The notes: generated from the letters alone by a model not told the origin. A stretch of 41,864 nt of DNA from Limnohabitans sp. 2KL-51 (GCF_003063645.1 NZ_NESJ01000027.1:1-41864), one strand, 5' to 3'. Positions 7,516 to 16,708 are shown, counted from the stretch's first letter. Numbers and translations: made by a program.

Positions 7516-8610
7516 ATGACACGCCCCCCCATCAGCGTCATCACCGCCGCACAAAACGCCTCACAGCGCCTGGCCGATCGCCACACCCCTTTTGTCATGA
7601 ACGACTGGTACGTGGCCGCCTTTGGCGAGGAGATCAAAGACCAACTGCTGGCCCGCATGCTGCTGGGCCGCCGTTTGGTGTTTTACCGCGCCAGCGACGG
7701 CAGCGTGGTGGCGCTGGAAGACCGCTGCCCGCACCGCTCCATGCCGCTGTCTGCTGGCACGCTGGATCAAGACACCATCGTCTGCGGCTACCACGGCCTG
7801 CGTTTCAACACCGAGGGGGACTGCATCGAGGTGCCCTCACAAGCCCATTGCCCCCAAAACGTGGGCATCAAGGCGTATCTAACCCACGAACGCGGTGCGG
7901 TGGTCTGGATATGGATGGGGGATGCGGATCAGGCTGACTTGTCCAAATTGCCGCAGCAAGAATGGATGTCCGATGCGCACTGGGAGCGCTCACAGGGCTA
8001 TTTGAGTTTGCAGGCCAACTATGTGCGCTTGCACGAAAACCTGCTGGACTTGACGCATTTGAGTTTTTTGCATGCCAAAAGCTTTGGCACGCCAGACTAT
8101 GCCAAGGCCGCTTTTGAGTTGGAAATCGGTGATAGCCAATTTGCCTTGCTGCGCAACGTGGTGCCGACGACGCTGCCGCCGGTGTGGGGCGTTCCCACCG
8201 GCCTGACGGGTCAGGGCCAGGCGGCCCGCATCGTGCGCTCCGAGTTCCGCAGTCTGGGCCTGCACGAGGTGTCGGTGCTGTTTTACGACTGCCATCTGAG
8301 CGAGACGCAGCGCCCGCAGTTTCGCATCCGAACGGCTCACATGCCCACGCCCGAGACCGCCACCAGCACGCATTACTTCATTGTGCACGGGCGAGACTTT
8401 GCGCTGGACGATCCAGGCACCACCCGCTTCATGCACGATCAGCTGTTTGTGGCTTTTCAGGAAGATGTGGACGGCCTGGCGCTGCAGGAGCTTGCCCTGG
8501 CCAGCACGCCCGCCGAAGATTTGTACGAATTCTCAGTCGCTGCCGACGCACCGGCGGTGGCCATGCGCCGCTATGTGTTGGCGCGCCAGCAAAAAGAAGT
8601 CAAGGCCTGA
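7516..8610 (+). CDS. Rieske-type aromatic ring-hydroxylating oxygenase, alpha subunit
   Basis: A 364-residue oxygenase of the vanillate O-demethylase/phthalate group. The Rieske [2Fe-2S] ligands are C71-x-H73 (CPHR) and C90-x2-H93 (CGYHG). The mononuclear iron site is NLLDLTHLSFLH, with H181 and H186 as ligands and D178 as the bridging Asp; the third ligand is probably the Asp in FQEDVDGLALQE. Start chosen at 7516 because AGGAG sits ten bases upstream; the frame further left is antisense to murU. Such enzymes hydroxylate or demethylate aromatic acids and need a separate ferredoxin reductase. None is encoded nearby, so it borrows one from elsewhere or the pair is split. The substrate cannot be told from sequence. 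Confidence 0.9.
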   Translation: MTRPPISVITAAQNASQRLADRHTPFVMNDWYVAAFGEEIKDQLLARMLLGRRLVFYRASDGSVVALEDRCPHRSMPLSAGTLDQDTIVCGYHGLRFNTEGDCIEVPSQAHCPQNVGIKAYLTHERGAVVWIWMGDADQADLSKLPQQEWMSDAHWERSQGYLSLQANYVRLHENLLDLTHLSFLHAKSFGTPDYAKAAFELEIGDSQFALLRNVVPTTLPPVWGVPTGLTGQGQAARIVRSEFRSLGLHEVSVLFYDCHLSETQRPQFRIRTAHMPTPETATSTHYFIVHGRDFALDDPGTTRFMHDQLFVAFQEDVDGLALQELALASTPAEDLYEFSVAADAPAVAMRRYVLARQQKEVKA

Positions 8611-8638
8611 GCCGACCAGGGCTTGATGCGCCAGCGTT

Positions 8639-9502
8639 TTAGACGCTTGTGCCCATGGCCTCGCCCATCACGATGGGGCGGTTCGGTCTCCAGTCAGGGT
8701 TGAACTGCATCACCCCGCTCGGGAACAGCATCACCACCGTGGAGCCAAGCAAAAAGCGCCCCATTTCTTCGCCCTGCGCCAAGGTGATACTGCCCATCTC
8801 GTAGGTCCATTCGCGCACCTTGCCCGGGCGTGGCGGGTTGACCACGCCGTGCCACACGGTGGCCATGCTGCCCACAATGGTGGCCCCCACCAACACCATC
8901 ACAAAGGGGCCTTGCTCGCCCTCAAAAACGCACACCACCCGCTCGTTGCGGGCAAACAATCCCGGCACGCCGCGTGCCGTGGTCGGGTTGACCGAAAACA
9001 AGTCACCCGGCACGTAAACCATGTGCGTCAGGCGTGCCGCACAAGGCATGTGGATGCGATGGTAGTCGCGGGGGCTGAGGTAGAGCGTGGCAAATTCGCC
9101 GTCTTGAAACTGCGCCGCCAGCGCTGCATCGCCACCTACCAAAGCGCGTGTGCTGTAGCTGTGGCCCTTGGCCTGAAACACCTGATCACCCGCAATCGCG
9201 CCGCACTGGCTGATGGCCCCGTCGACGGGAGAAACGAAAGCCACTGACGCCAAGGGCCGGGCATCGCCCCGCAGCGGGCGCGTGAAAAATTCGTTGAAGC
9301 TCGTGTAGCTGGCCGTGTCGGGGTTGGCGGCCTCCATCATGTTCACGTTGTAGCGCTTGACAAACCAGTTGATGATGCCCGTGGTCGCGCCGCCCCATTG
9401 GCTCCCCGCGACCCAGCCGGCAAAGGCGGTCAGGGCTTGTTTGGGCATCAGGTACTGCAGCAGTACGGCCAGGCGATCCGAAAAAGAGGGGGAACTTGAC
9501 AT
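8639..9502 (-). CDS. psd: Phosphatidylserine decarboxylase
   Basis: A 287-residue proenzyme that makes phosphatidylethanolamine at the inner membrane. The self-cleavage motif LGST is at residues 252-255; Ser254 becomes the pyruvoyl prosthetic group. The other members of the serine-protease-like triad are visible: Asp94 in SPVDGAI and His148 in DYHRIH. Length and motif fit the E. coli-type enzyme. It converges on the Rieske gene with 28 bases between stops and diverges from the ABC exporter, with a 93-base shared upstream region. The start has no strong ribosome binding site. Confidence 0.95.
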   Translation of the reverse strand: MSSSPSFSDRLAVLLQYLMPKQALTAFAGWVAGSQWGGATTGIINWFVKRYNVNMMEAANPDTASYTSFNEFFTRPLRGDARPLASVAFVSPVDGAISQCGAIAGDQVFQAKGHSYSTRALVGGDAALAAQFQDGEFATLYLSPRDYHRIHMPCAARLTHMVYVPGDLFSVNPTTARGVPGLFARNERVVCVFEGEQGPFVMVLVGATIVGSMATVWHGVVNPPRPGKVREWTYEMGSITLAQGEEMGRFLLGSTVVMLFPSGVMQFNPDWRPNRPIVMGEAMGTSV

Positions 9503-9595
9503 GAAGGGGCCGCAAGCGCGGTGCAGAAGAAGGCCCTGATTTTATCGGTCACCCGCAAACCTGCTCAGGCATGTGGTCACGGGCACAATCCGTGC

Positions 9596-10525
9596 ATGAA
9601 CACCCCCTTGCTATCGGTAGAACATCTGGTCAAGCGCTACGGCGACGCCACGGTGGTCAACGACCTGTCTTTCCACATCGAACCCGGCGAATGCCTGGGC
9701 GTGATCGGCCCCAACGGCGCGGGCAAAACCACCACGTTGCGCATGTGCCTGGGCTTGTCTGAGCCGAGCAGCGGTGAGATCCGCTACTTCGATGGTCTGC
9801 AAATGCCGGGTGATGCCCTTGCCATCAAAGCCCGCCTGGGCGTTGTGGCGCAATCCGACACGCTGGATCCGGACTTCACGGCAGAAGAAAACCTGCTGGT
9901 GTTTGGCCGGTACTTCGGCATACCCGACGCCGTGATCCGCGAGCGCATTCCGCAACTCCTGGAGTTTGGCGCGCTCAGCCATAAAGCCAAAGCCAAGCCG
10001 GGCGAGTTGTCGGGCGGCATGAAACGGCGATTGAGCCTGTCGCGCGCCCTCATCAACCACCCGCAGCTCTTGATGCTGGATGAACCCACCACGGGCCTCG
10101 ATCCACAGGCGCGCCACCTGATGTGGGAGCGGCTGCAGGTGCTGCTGCAAGAGGGCAAGTCCATTTTGCTGACCACCCATTTCATGGACGAGGCCGAGCG
10201 CCTGTGCGGACGCCTGTTGGTGCTCGACCAGGGCCGAAAGATTGCCGAAGGTGCACCCCGCGATTTGATTGCTGAGCACTTGGAGCCCGATGTGGTTGAG
10301 GTTTTCGGCCAAGGCGCTGTGCCGCTGGCGCAAGAGGCCAATTTGAAGTCGCTGTCCGGTCGGGTTGAGGTCAGCGGTGAGACGGTTTTCTTTTACACCC
10401 AAGACAGCCGTGCCTTGATGCATGCACTGGAGGCCTGGCCCACGCTGCGCACGCTGCACCGCCCCTCCAATCTGGAAGACCTGTTTTTGAAGTTGACCGG
10501 ACGCCAGATCCGAGAGGAAGGCTGA
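9596..10525 (+). CDS. ABC transporter ATP-binding protein, NodI-like
   Basis: A 309-residue ATPase with Walker A GPNGAGKTT (38-46), signature LSGGMKRRLSL, Walker B LLMLDEPTTGLD and switch His in TTHFMDEAERL. Its C-terminal extension of about 80 residues is typical of DRA/NodI exporters. It pairs with the ABC-2 permease two bases downstream. The family exports lipid-linked or oligosaccharide molecules; rhizobial NodIJ exports Nod factors and is thought to derive from betaproteobacterial genes of this kind. The frame runs 25 codons further upstream, but homology begins at MNTPLLSVEHLVKRYG, so the start is placed at 9596. Confidence 0.9.
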   Translation: MNTPLLSVEHLVKRYGDATVVNDLSFHIEPGECLGVIGPNGAGKTTTLRMCLGLSEPSSGEIRYFDGLQMPGDALAIKARLGVVAQSDTLDPDFTAEENLLVFGRYFGIPDAVIRERIPQLLEFGALSHKAKAKPGELSGGMKRRLSLSRALINHPQLLMLDEPTTGLDPQARHLMWERLQVLLQEGKSILLTTHFMDEAERLCGRLLVLDQGRKIAEGAPRDLIAEHLEPDVVEVFGQGAVPLAQEANLKSLSGRVEVSGETVFFYTQDSRALMHALEAWPTLRTLHRPSNLEDLFLKLTGRQIREEG

Positions 10526-10527
10526 TC

Positions 10528-11334
10528 ATGAGTCAAATCCAAAACAACATCTGGGCCGCGCCCCGCTTGTCCATGCGCTGGTGGCCTGTGTTCTTGCGCA
10601 ACTGGCTGGTCTGGAAAAAACTCGCCATCCCCAGCTTGGTGGGCAACATCGCCGAGCCACTGATGTGGCTGGTGGCCTTTGGCTATGGCATGGGCGCGCT
10701 CATCGGGCAGGTCGAGATGGACGGCGAAAAGGTGCCCTACATTTTGTTTTTGGCCAGCGGCAGCATCTGCATGAGCGCCATGAATGCGGCCACCTTTGAG
10801 GCGCTGTACTCGGCGTTTTCGCGCATGCATGTGCAAAAAACCTGGGACGGCATCATGAACGCCCCGGTGCGGCTCGATGACGTGGTGCTGGCCGAAATGC
10901 TGTGGGCCGCGTTCAAGGCGCTGTTCAGCGTCACCGCTATTTTGTTGGTGATGCTCGCTTTAGGCATCAGCCACAGTTGGAAGCTGCTGGTCGCCTGGCC
11001 AGTGCTGCTGGGTGTGGGCATCACCTTCAGCTGCATGGCCTTGATCTTCAATGCGCTGGCCAAAGGCTACGATTTTTTCACTTACTACTTCACACTGTTC
11101 CTCACGCCCATGATGTTTCTCTCGGGCATCTTTTTCCCGCGTGAACAACTGCCCGCGTTTGTGCGTGTCATCGCCGATTGGCTCCCGCTGTCGGTGGCGG
11201 TCGATTTGGTGCGCCCCATGTTCTTGGACCGTTGGCCAGAAGAACCCGTGCGTCTGGTGGGGGTGCTGGCGGCGTTTGCGGGGGTATCGTTTTGGGTGGC
11301 GCTGGCGCTGACGAGGAAGCGGTTCAGGAGTTGA
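10528..11334 (+). CDS. ABC-2 type transporter permease, NodJ-like
   Basis: A 268-residue membrane protein with about six hydrophobic segments and the ABC-2 signature late in the protein (FLTPMMFLSGIFFPREQLP), followed by the amphipathic PLSVAVDLVRPM typical of NodJ. The N-terminus (RWWPVFLRNWLVWKK) is the cytoplasmic lead into the first segment. It starts two bases after the ATPase stop, so the pair forms an operon and a complete exporter (two ATPases and two permeases). The substrate is unknown; lipo-oligosaccharides or drugs are the usual guesses. Confidence 0.9.
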   Translation: MSQIQNNIWAAPRLSMRWWPVFLRNWLVWKKLAIPSLVGNIAEPLMWLVAFGYGMGALIGQVEMDGEKVPYILFLASGSICMSAMNAATFEALYSAFSRMHVQKTWDGIMNAPVRLDDVVLAEMLWAAFKALFSVTAILLVMLALGISHSWKLLVAWPVLLGVGITFSCMALIFNALAKGYDFFTYYFTLFLTPMMFLSGIFFPREQLPAFVRVIADWLPLSVAVDLVRPMFLDRWPEEPVRLVGVLAAFAGVSFWVALALTRKRFRS

Positions 11335-11600
11335 AGGTGGGTGAAGGCACAAAGTGGGTGGATTGTTCACAAAAATGATTGGACGTGTTGGTCAAGTGAA
11401 CTTTCCATGGCGATCCACGTCATCTAAAAAACGAGAAGATGCTGATAAGGGCTCTTCACTTTGGATCGTCGCCAGACCATGCTGGCGGTCAGCTGTCGTC
11501 TAAGTGTTCACCTGTGCGGAGGGCTTGGATAAAAATCATGCAGAGTGCCTTGGCCCTTTTGCCGTAGCTTTTTTGACGCCCTATTCAGAAAGCCCTGTCC

Positions 11601-13763
11601 GTGAACGATGCCATCCGTTTTGCCCACCCACAGTTGGCGTTGGCTGTTGCCTTGTGTTGCGCATGGGGCGCCCATGCGCAGGATCCTTTGGCGCAAGCCA
11701 AGTCAGACCCGGGTGCACTGTCACCTGTGGTGGTGACGGGCGAACGGTCTGGGGGTGGGTTGTGGCGCGGCGCAGCGTCCATCGATGTGGTCGATGGCGA
11801 TGCTTTGCGCGATGGGCAGGCCCAGATCAATTTATCAGAGGGCTTGGCCGGTGTGCCGGGCTTGGTGATTCGGAACCGGCAAAACTACGCCCAGGACTTG
11901 CAAATCTCGGTACGCGGCTACGGCGCACGCGCCACCTTTGGCGTGCGCGGCGTACGCTTGTTTGTCGACGGCATCCCGGCCAGTGCGCCCGATGGTTCTG
12001 GCCAGGCGGCCAACTTCCCGCTGGGCAGTGCCGACCGGGTGGAGGTGGTGCGCGGCCCCATGACAGCGCTCTATGGCGCATCGTCCGGCGGAGCCTTGCT
12101 GCTGTACACCGAAGACGGCCAACGGCCTGCGCAGTGGCGCACCGGGCTTGTGGCAGGCTCGGACGGTCTGTGGCGCTTGTCCACCCAGGCCACGGGCCAA
12201 ACCGGCACGGCGCAAGCACCCGGTTGGTCCTACGCCGTGGACCTGAGCCGTTTTGAAACCGACGGCACGCGGCCCCAATCGGCTGCTGACCGCAGCACGG
12301 CCAATTTGAAACTCTCGCGTCGGCACGAAGGTGGCCGCACTGTGCTGGTGTTCAACCGACACAGCAGCTCGGCACTTGACCCACAAGGCCTCAGCCGAGC
12401 CGAGTTCGACGCCAATCCAGACCAAACTAATGCAGGGGCGCTCAGCTTCAACACCCGCAAAACTGTCGCGCAGACCCAATGGGGTCTAGCCTTCGAGCAA
12501 GCGCTTGGCGGTGCTCACAAACTGGAGCTGATGGGCTACAGCGGTCAGCGACAGGTCGTGCAGTACCAGTCCATCACCACGGGCGCACAAGTTCCCGCAG
12601 GCAGCTCGGGCGGCGTGATCGATCTGGACCGCGATTACTGGGGCTGGAACGCCCGCTGGCGGCACGAGAGCGACTGGCAAGGCGGCCGTTTGTCGCTCAG
12701 CGCTGGCGTGGCCTCTGACCGCCAAAGCGACAGCCGCAAAGGCTATGAAAACTTCATCGGCACCACCGTGGGCGTGCAAGGCAAGCTGCGCCGCGACGAG
12801 GTCAACCGCGCCCAAACACTGGACCCGTATGTGCAAGCCGAGTGGCGCACACAGGGCCTCACGCTCATGGGCGGCGTGCGCCAGACCCGCACCGAGTACG
12901 AATCCACCGACCTTTACATCGTGGGCACCAACCGGGACGACAGCGGCCGCAAGGACTACCAATCCACCTTGCCCGTGCTGGGTGCGCGCTGGCAGATCAA
13001 CCCGACGTTGCAGGCTTTTGCCAGCATTGGCAAAGGTTATGAAATCCCCACCCTCAACGAAGTGGCCTACCGCAGCGGCGGGGTGTCGGGCTTCAACACC
13101 GAACTCAACGCCGCCCGCAGCACCAGCGCCGAGCTGGGCCTGCGTGGCCGCGCTGACAAGCTGCGCTGGAGCGCCACCGCGTTTGACATCCGCACCGACG
13201 ACGAGATCGTGGTGCAAAACAACACGGGCGGGCGCACCACGTTCCAAAACGCGGGGCGCACCCTGCGCCAAGGCCTGGAGTTGGCGGGCGAATGGCGCAG
13301 CGGCCCTGTCACGCTCACCACGGCCTACACCTGGATGTGGGCCAACTACCAAGATGCCTTCATGACCTGCACCACAGCGGGCTGCCCCAACGCCACCCCG
13401 CAGGTGCAAGTGCCGCAAGGCCACCAGATTCCAGGCCTGCCCCCACAGCAGCTGTTTGCCCAAGCGGCCTGGGACACAGGTTGGGCGGGCAGCCGCGTGA
13501 CGCTGGAAGCGCGGCACACAGGCCGGGTGATGGTCAACGACCTGAACACCGACGCAGCGGCGGCACACACCTTGTTCAACCTGGGTGTGCAGTTCAAGCA
13601 AGAGCGGGGCGACTGGACGCTGCGCGAGTTCATTCGAGTCGACAACCTGACCGATCAAAAGCATGCGGGCTCGGTGATCGTGAACGATGGCAACGGCCGC
13701 TTCTTTGAGCCGGGTGCGGGCCGCAAGCTCATGCTGGGGCTGGAGGCGCAGCGCCGGTTCTGA
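11601..13763 (+). CDS. TonB-dependent outer-membrane receptor
   Basis: A 720-residue receptor. Residues 1-26 form a signal peptide (cleavage after AHA). The plug domain follows, with a TonB-box-like SPVVVTGE, then NLSEGLAGVPGLVIRNRQN, ISVRGYGARATFGVRGVRLFVDGIP and VEVVRGPMTALYGASSGGALL. The rest is a 22-strand barrel ending in the required C-terminal Phe (EAQRRF). FGVRGVRL and the overall layout resemble ferric-siderophore and copper (OprC/NosA-like) receptors, but the ligand is not clear. The start is GTG at 11601. The 266 bases upstream hold a small hairpin (11470-11487) but no cobalamin riboswitch or clear Fur box. Energy would come from a TonB/ExbBD system such as the one at the right edge. 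Confidence 0.93.
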   Translation: MNDAIRFAHPQLALAVALCCAWGAHAQDPLAQAKSDPGALSPVVVTGERSGGGLWRGAASIDVVDGDALRDGQAQINLSEGLAGVPGLVIRNRQNYAQDLQISVRGYGARATFGVRGVRLFVDGIPASAPDGSGQAANFPLGSADRVEVVRGPMTALYGASSGGALLLYTEDGQRPAQWRTGLVAGSDGLWRLSTQATGQTGTAQAPGWSYAVDLSRFETDGTRPQSAADRSTANLKLSRRHEGGRTVLVFNRHSSSALDPQGLSRAEFDANPDQTNAGALSFNTRKTVAQTQWGLAFEQALGGAHKLELMGYSGQRQVVQYQSITTGAQVPAGSSGGVIDLDRDYWGWNARWRHESDWQGGRLSLSAGVASDRQSDSRKGYENFIGTTVGVQGKLRRDEVNRAQTLDPYVQAEWRTQGLTLMGGVRQTRTEYESTDLYIVGTNRDDSGRKDYQSTLPVLGARWQINPTLQAFASIGKGYEIPTLNEVAYRSGGVSGFNTELNAARSTSAELGLRGRADKLRWSATAFDIRTDDEIVVQNNTGGRTTFQNAGRTLRQGLELAGEWRSGPVTLTTAYTWMWANYQDAFMTCTTAGCPNATPQVQVPQGHQIPGLPPQQLFAQAAWDTGWAGSRVTLEARHTGRVMVNDLNTDAAAAHTLFNLGVQFKQERGDWTLREFIRVDNLTDQKHAGSVIVNDGNGRFFEPGAGRKLMLGLEAQRRF

Positions 13764-13893
13764 TGGGGATGCTCGTCAGGCCGGTTTTGCTGGCGACGTG
13801 CTGCCCCGGCTTGATTTGGCTGTCAGCCAAGCCCCTGTCCAGCCCCGGTAAGATCATTCCTTTTGAGTCTCCCACTTTGAAGGAATGAAGAAC

Positions 13894-14742
13894 ATGAGCA
13901 TCCAGACCGTAGGCATCATTGGCGCAGGCACCATGGGCAATGGCATTGCACAGGCATGCGCCGTCTCTGGCATCCAAGTGGTGATGGTCGACATCTCGGA
14001 CGCAGCCGTGGCCAAAGGCGTGGCCACTGTGGCCAGCAGCCTGGACCGTCTGGTCAAGAAAGAAAAGATCAGCGAATCCGACAAGGCCGCAGCGCTGGCC
14101 CGCATCCAAGGCTCCAGCAGCTACGACGACCTCAAGGGTGCCCAGTTGGTGATCGAAGCCGCCACCGAAAACCACGAACTCAAGGTCAAGATCTTGAAGC
14201 AGCTCGACGGCATGCTGGCCCCCAATGTGATCATCGCGTCCAACACCTCGTCGATCTCGATCACCCAGTTGGCCGCTGCCACGCAGCGCGCTGACCGCTT
14301 CATCGGCATGCACTTTTTCAACCCCGTGCCCATGATGGCGCTGGTCGAAATCATCCGAGGCCTGCAGACCAGCGACGCGACGCACGACGCGGTGCACGAC
14401 ATGGCGCTGGCACTGGGCAAGACCCCCATCACCGTCAAGAACGCTCCCGGCTTTGTGGTCAACCGCATCTTGGTGCCCATGATCAACGAGGCCTTCTTTG
14501 TGCTGGGCGAGGGCTTGGCCGAAGCCGAAGCCATTGACGCAGGCATGAAGCTCGGGTGCAACCAGCCGATTGGCCCGCTGGCGCTGGCCGACATGATTGG
14601 TCTGGACGTTTGCCTGGCTGTGATGGAGGTCTACCTCAAGGAGTTCGGCGACAGCAAATACCGCCCCAGCCCGTTGCTCAAAGAAATGGTGGCTGCAGGC
14701 CGTTTGGGCCGCAAGACCGGGCAGGGCGTTTATAAGTACTGA
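13894..14742 (+). CDS. 3-hydroxybutyryl-CoA dehydrogenase
   Basis: A 282-residue NAD-dependent L-3-hydroxyacyl-CoA dehydrogenase. The Rossmann motif GIIGAGTMGNGIA opens the protein; catalytic His and Asn environments are seen in FIGMHFFNPVPMMALVEII, and the C-terminal domain has GFVVNRILVPMINEA and ends in GRKTGQGVYKY, as in Hbd/PaaH enzymes. It oxidises 3-hydroxyacyl-CoA in beta-oxidation, phenylacetate breakdown or butanoate metabolism. An ATG nine bases upstream is in frame, but AAGGA (13880-13884) touches it; with the ATG at 13894 the spacing is nine bases, so that start is preferred. The upstream 121 bases hold a hairpin (TTGGCT-GTC-AGCCAA, 13816-13830). The gene stands alone. Confidence 0.94.
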   Translation: MSIQTVGIIGAGTMGNGIAQACAVSGIQVVMVDISDAAVAKGVATVASSLDRLVKKEKISESDKAAALARIQGSSSYDDLKGAQLVIEAATENHELKVKILKQLDGMLAPNVIIASNTSSISITQLAAATQRADRFIGMHFFNPVPMMALVEIIRGLQTSDATHDAVHDMALALGKTPITVKNAPGFVVNRILVPMINEAFFVLGEGLAEAEAIDAGMKLGCNQPIGPLALADMIGLDVCLAVMEVYLKEFGDSKYRPSPLLKEMVAAGRLGRKTGQGVYKY

Positions 14743-14892
14743 GCTTGCCGTATTGCGGGTCTGACGGGGTCAAATCCCATGGTTCTGTAGGGCACGAGCC
14801 AAAGGCATTACGTCCGTTGCGGGCGAAGAATGCAGTTTGGACTTTTTTACGAGGCCCTTGAGCCCACCATCGGACCACGGCGCCGCAAGGAC

Positions 14893-15510
14893 TCAGTGAC
14901 TTTTGTTGTCCTGAACATCCGCCACGCGAAGAAACAGAGCGCTGGAAAGAGGGGCAGTGGGCGCGCCTTCATGCGCTGCCGAGCCCATGTCGAATGCACC
15001 GGAGCGGTATGCCTGAGGGTTGTTCAAGCGCTCGCCAGCCCTTTTGGTTTTCAGCAGGTGCAGTTGTGCGGTAGGCGTGGGGACAGCTCGCACGATTACA
15101 CGACCTAGCAGTATTTCTGACCAGTCCGTGCCCAAAAATTCAGCCACCCGTTGTGACGCCTTGAGGCGCAAGCCAGGGGTGTAAAACAGCGTGTCTTCTC
15201 CAGTTTCAAGTTCGTACAGTTGCCAAACCGTGATGCAAGCTTTGGATGCCACAACAGAAGCTTCCAGCCCTTTGTGGATGCGCAAGCGCCGCAACACACG
15301 GCCAAAGGGGTCATTCGTGTCTGAATTTTGATCGCCGATGAAAGTCTCAAGGTTCTTGTTGGCTTGTAGCAAATGGCGCTTAATATGCAGGGACTTCACC
15401 TGTTTAAGCACTGTTGAGCGGCTACCCTCGTTAGGAATTTCGACGTTCGGGTGCTCTTCTTCATGGGCTATTTTGGCGAGCTGAAAATGAGATTTAATGT
15501 GGGGCTTCAT
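14893..15510 (-). CDS. Unrecognised protein with an XRE-like helix-turn-helix
   Basis: A 205-residue protein I cannot assign to a named family. Residues about 65-130 look like a lambda-repressor-type helix-turn-helix: FGRVLRRLRIHKGLEASVVASKACITVWQLYELETGE, then LKASQRVAEFLGTDW. The pattern is close to the RodZ/XRE arrangement (two helices, a recognition helix after ITVWQLYELE). The first 60 residues are basic and His/Lys-rich; the last 60 are low-complexity. No membrane segment. Its upstream region is strikingly AT-rich compared with the rest of the window, and no Shine-Dalgarno precedes the ATG. The 150 bases between its stop and the dehydrogenase stop show nothing recognisable. Probably a transcription factor, possibly horizontally acquired. 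Confidence 0.6.
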   Translation of the reverse strand: MKPHIKSHFQLAKIAHEEEHPNVEIPNEGSRSTVLKQVKSLHIKRHLLQANKNLETFIGDQNSDTNDPFGRVLRRLRIHKGLEASVVASKACITVWQLYELETGEDTLFYTPGLRLKASQRVAEFLGTDWSEILLGRVIVRAVPTPTAQLHLLKTKRAGERLNNPQAYRSGAFDMGSAAHEGAPTAPLSSALFLRVADVQDNKSH

Positions 15511-15517
15511 GGCGCAA

Positions 15518-15547
15518 AATGTAAAATTTCTGAATTCAGATTTGCAA
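15518..15547 (-). promoter_or_regulatory. Candidate promoter with palindromic operator before the HTH gene
   Basis: Minus strand: TTGCAA (15547-15542), an 18-base spacer, TACATT (15523-15518), then the ATG at 15510. A perfect 12-base palindrome TCTGAATTCAGA (15529-15540) fills the spacer, a good place for autorepression. If used, the transcript would start at or beside the ATG, which has no Shine-Dalgarno. Bases 15511-15620 are AT-rich throughout. Confidence 0.45.
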
Positions 15548-15776
15548 ATTTAATTTCGATGATTTAAATCTTATTGTTATTTTTGATTTTGTAAATCCCC
15601 CAAATGGGTAATTGTCATAAAAATGATTCCTCATCAGCGACAGCCCGTGTTGAAACCTGGACCGCCTTCAGCGGCGATCAGTGAAAACCCCTGGTTGGGG
15701 TGCCTGCGATGGCGGTGATTCAGGCCTGTCACCCGTGTGAAGCGCTGGCGGTGTTTCCCGCCCTAGCATGCTGATC

Positions 15777-16583
15777 ATGAACACCACCCCCCACCCCGAA
15801 GGCCAGATTGATTGCACCGTGCACGGTGCAGTCCTTCAAATTTCCATCAACCGCCCCGCCAAGCGCAATGGCTTTACGCCCAAGATGTTCCGCGAGTTGG
15901 GCGAGGCGTACACCCGGCTCGACGATGACCCTGCCCTGCGCGTGGGTGTGCTGTGCGCTGCAGGTGACCATTTCACCGCAGGGCTGGACTTGCCCACCAT
16001 CGCCCCACTGATGCAGCGTGGCGAAAAGTCGGTGCCGCTGGGCCTGGTGGATCCCCTGAACCTGGGCATGGAAGGGTATCGCCGCCGCGTCAAACCCATG
16101 GTGGTGGCGGTGCAGGGCATCACCTACACGCTGGGGATTGAACTGATGCTGGCGGCCGATATCGTGGTGGCGGCCGATGACTGCCGGTTTTCGCAGTTGG
16201 AGGTGCAGCGCGGCATCATGGCCACGGGCGGTGCCACGCTGCGCATGGCCGAGCGCGCAGGCATGGGCAATGCGCTTTTGCACTTGCTCACGGCCGACGT
16301 GTTTGACAGTGCCGAAGCCCTGCGCCTGAACTTTGTGCAAAAGGTGGTGCCTGGGGCGGGTCTGCTGCCCGAGGCCATGCGCATCGCCGGGCAGATCGCC
16401 GCGCAAGCGCCGCTGGCGGTGGTGGCTACGCGGCAAAACGTGCTCAAGGCGGTGGAGCACGGTTCTTTGGTGGCCATGCACGACTTCATTCCGGTGCAAA
16501 AAATGCTGTCCAACAGCGACGATGCGGCCGAGGGCGTGCGTTCGTTTGTGGAAAAGCGCGCGGCCCGTTTCACCGGCACCTGA
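15777..16583 (+). CDS. Enoyl-CoA hydratase/isomerase (crotonase) family protein
   Basis: A 268-residue crotonase. The first oxyanion-hole segment is AAGDHFTAGLDLP; the second is QGITYTLGIELMLAADIVVAADDCRFSQLEVQRGI, where the Glu of QLEVQRG occupies the usual catalytic position, while the second acidic residue of true hydratases is not obvious (ATGGATLRM). The enzyme may therefore be a hydratase, an isomerase or another crotonase-fold activity on an acyl-CoA. An ATG nine bases upstream (15768) is also possible; neither has a clear ribosome site. It stands alone between the AT-rich patch and the signalling cassette. About 125 bases after it hold only the next gene's leader. Confidence 0.88.
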   Translation: MNTTPHPEGQIDCTVHGAVLQISINRPAKRNGFTPKMFRELGEAYTRLDDDPALRVGVLCAAGDHFTAGLDLPTIAPLMQRGEKSVPLGLVDPLNLGMEGYRRRVKPMVVAVQGITYTLGIELMLAADIVVAADDCRFSQLEVQRGIMATGGATLRMAERAGMGNALLHLLTADVFDSAEALRLNFVQKVVPGAGLLPEAMRIAGQIAAQAPLAVVATRQNVLKAVEHGSLVAMHDFIPVQKMLSNSDDAAEGVRSFVEKRAARFTGT

Positions 16584-16708
16584 AGCCCTCATCGGCTGAA
16601 TTTCCGGACGCCTTGATGCGTGTCAAGGCCTTGAGGGTGCGCGGGAGGCAAGATTGGCTTCAGCCCTATCGCAGATGATGGGGCCTTCCCCCTTTTTAAG
16701 GAGATCCA

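Noticed and set aside
7392..7658. N-terminal extension of the murU-like protein
   Set aside because: The extra 89 residues are antisense to the Rieske gene start, and family homology begins only after 7391.
11335..11600. Riboswitch or Fur box before the TonB-dependent receptor
   Set aside because: I looked for a cobalamin riboswitch core and for GATAATGATAATCATTATC-like repeats and saw neither; only a six-base-pair hairpin (11470-11487) is present.
12486..13664. A 392-codon minus-strand frame inside the TonB-dependent receptor
   Set aside because: Same shadow effect; the plus-strand receptor barrel is continuous and ends in the required Phe.
14743..14892. tRNA remnant (GGGGTCAAATCCC resembles a T-arm)
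   Set aside because: The loop lacks the invariant TTC start, and no acceptor or anticodon stem can be paired around it.
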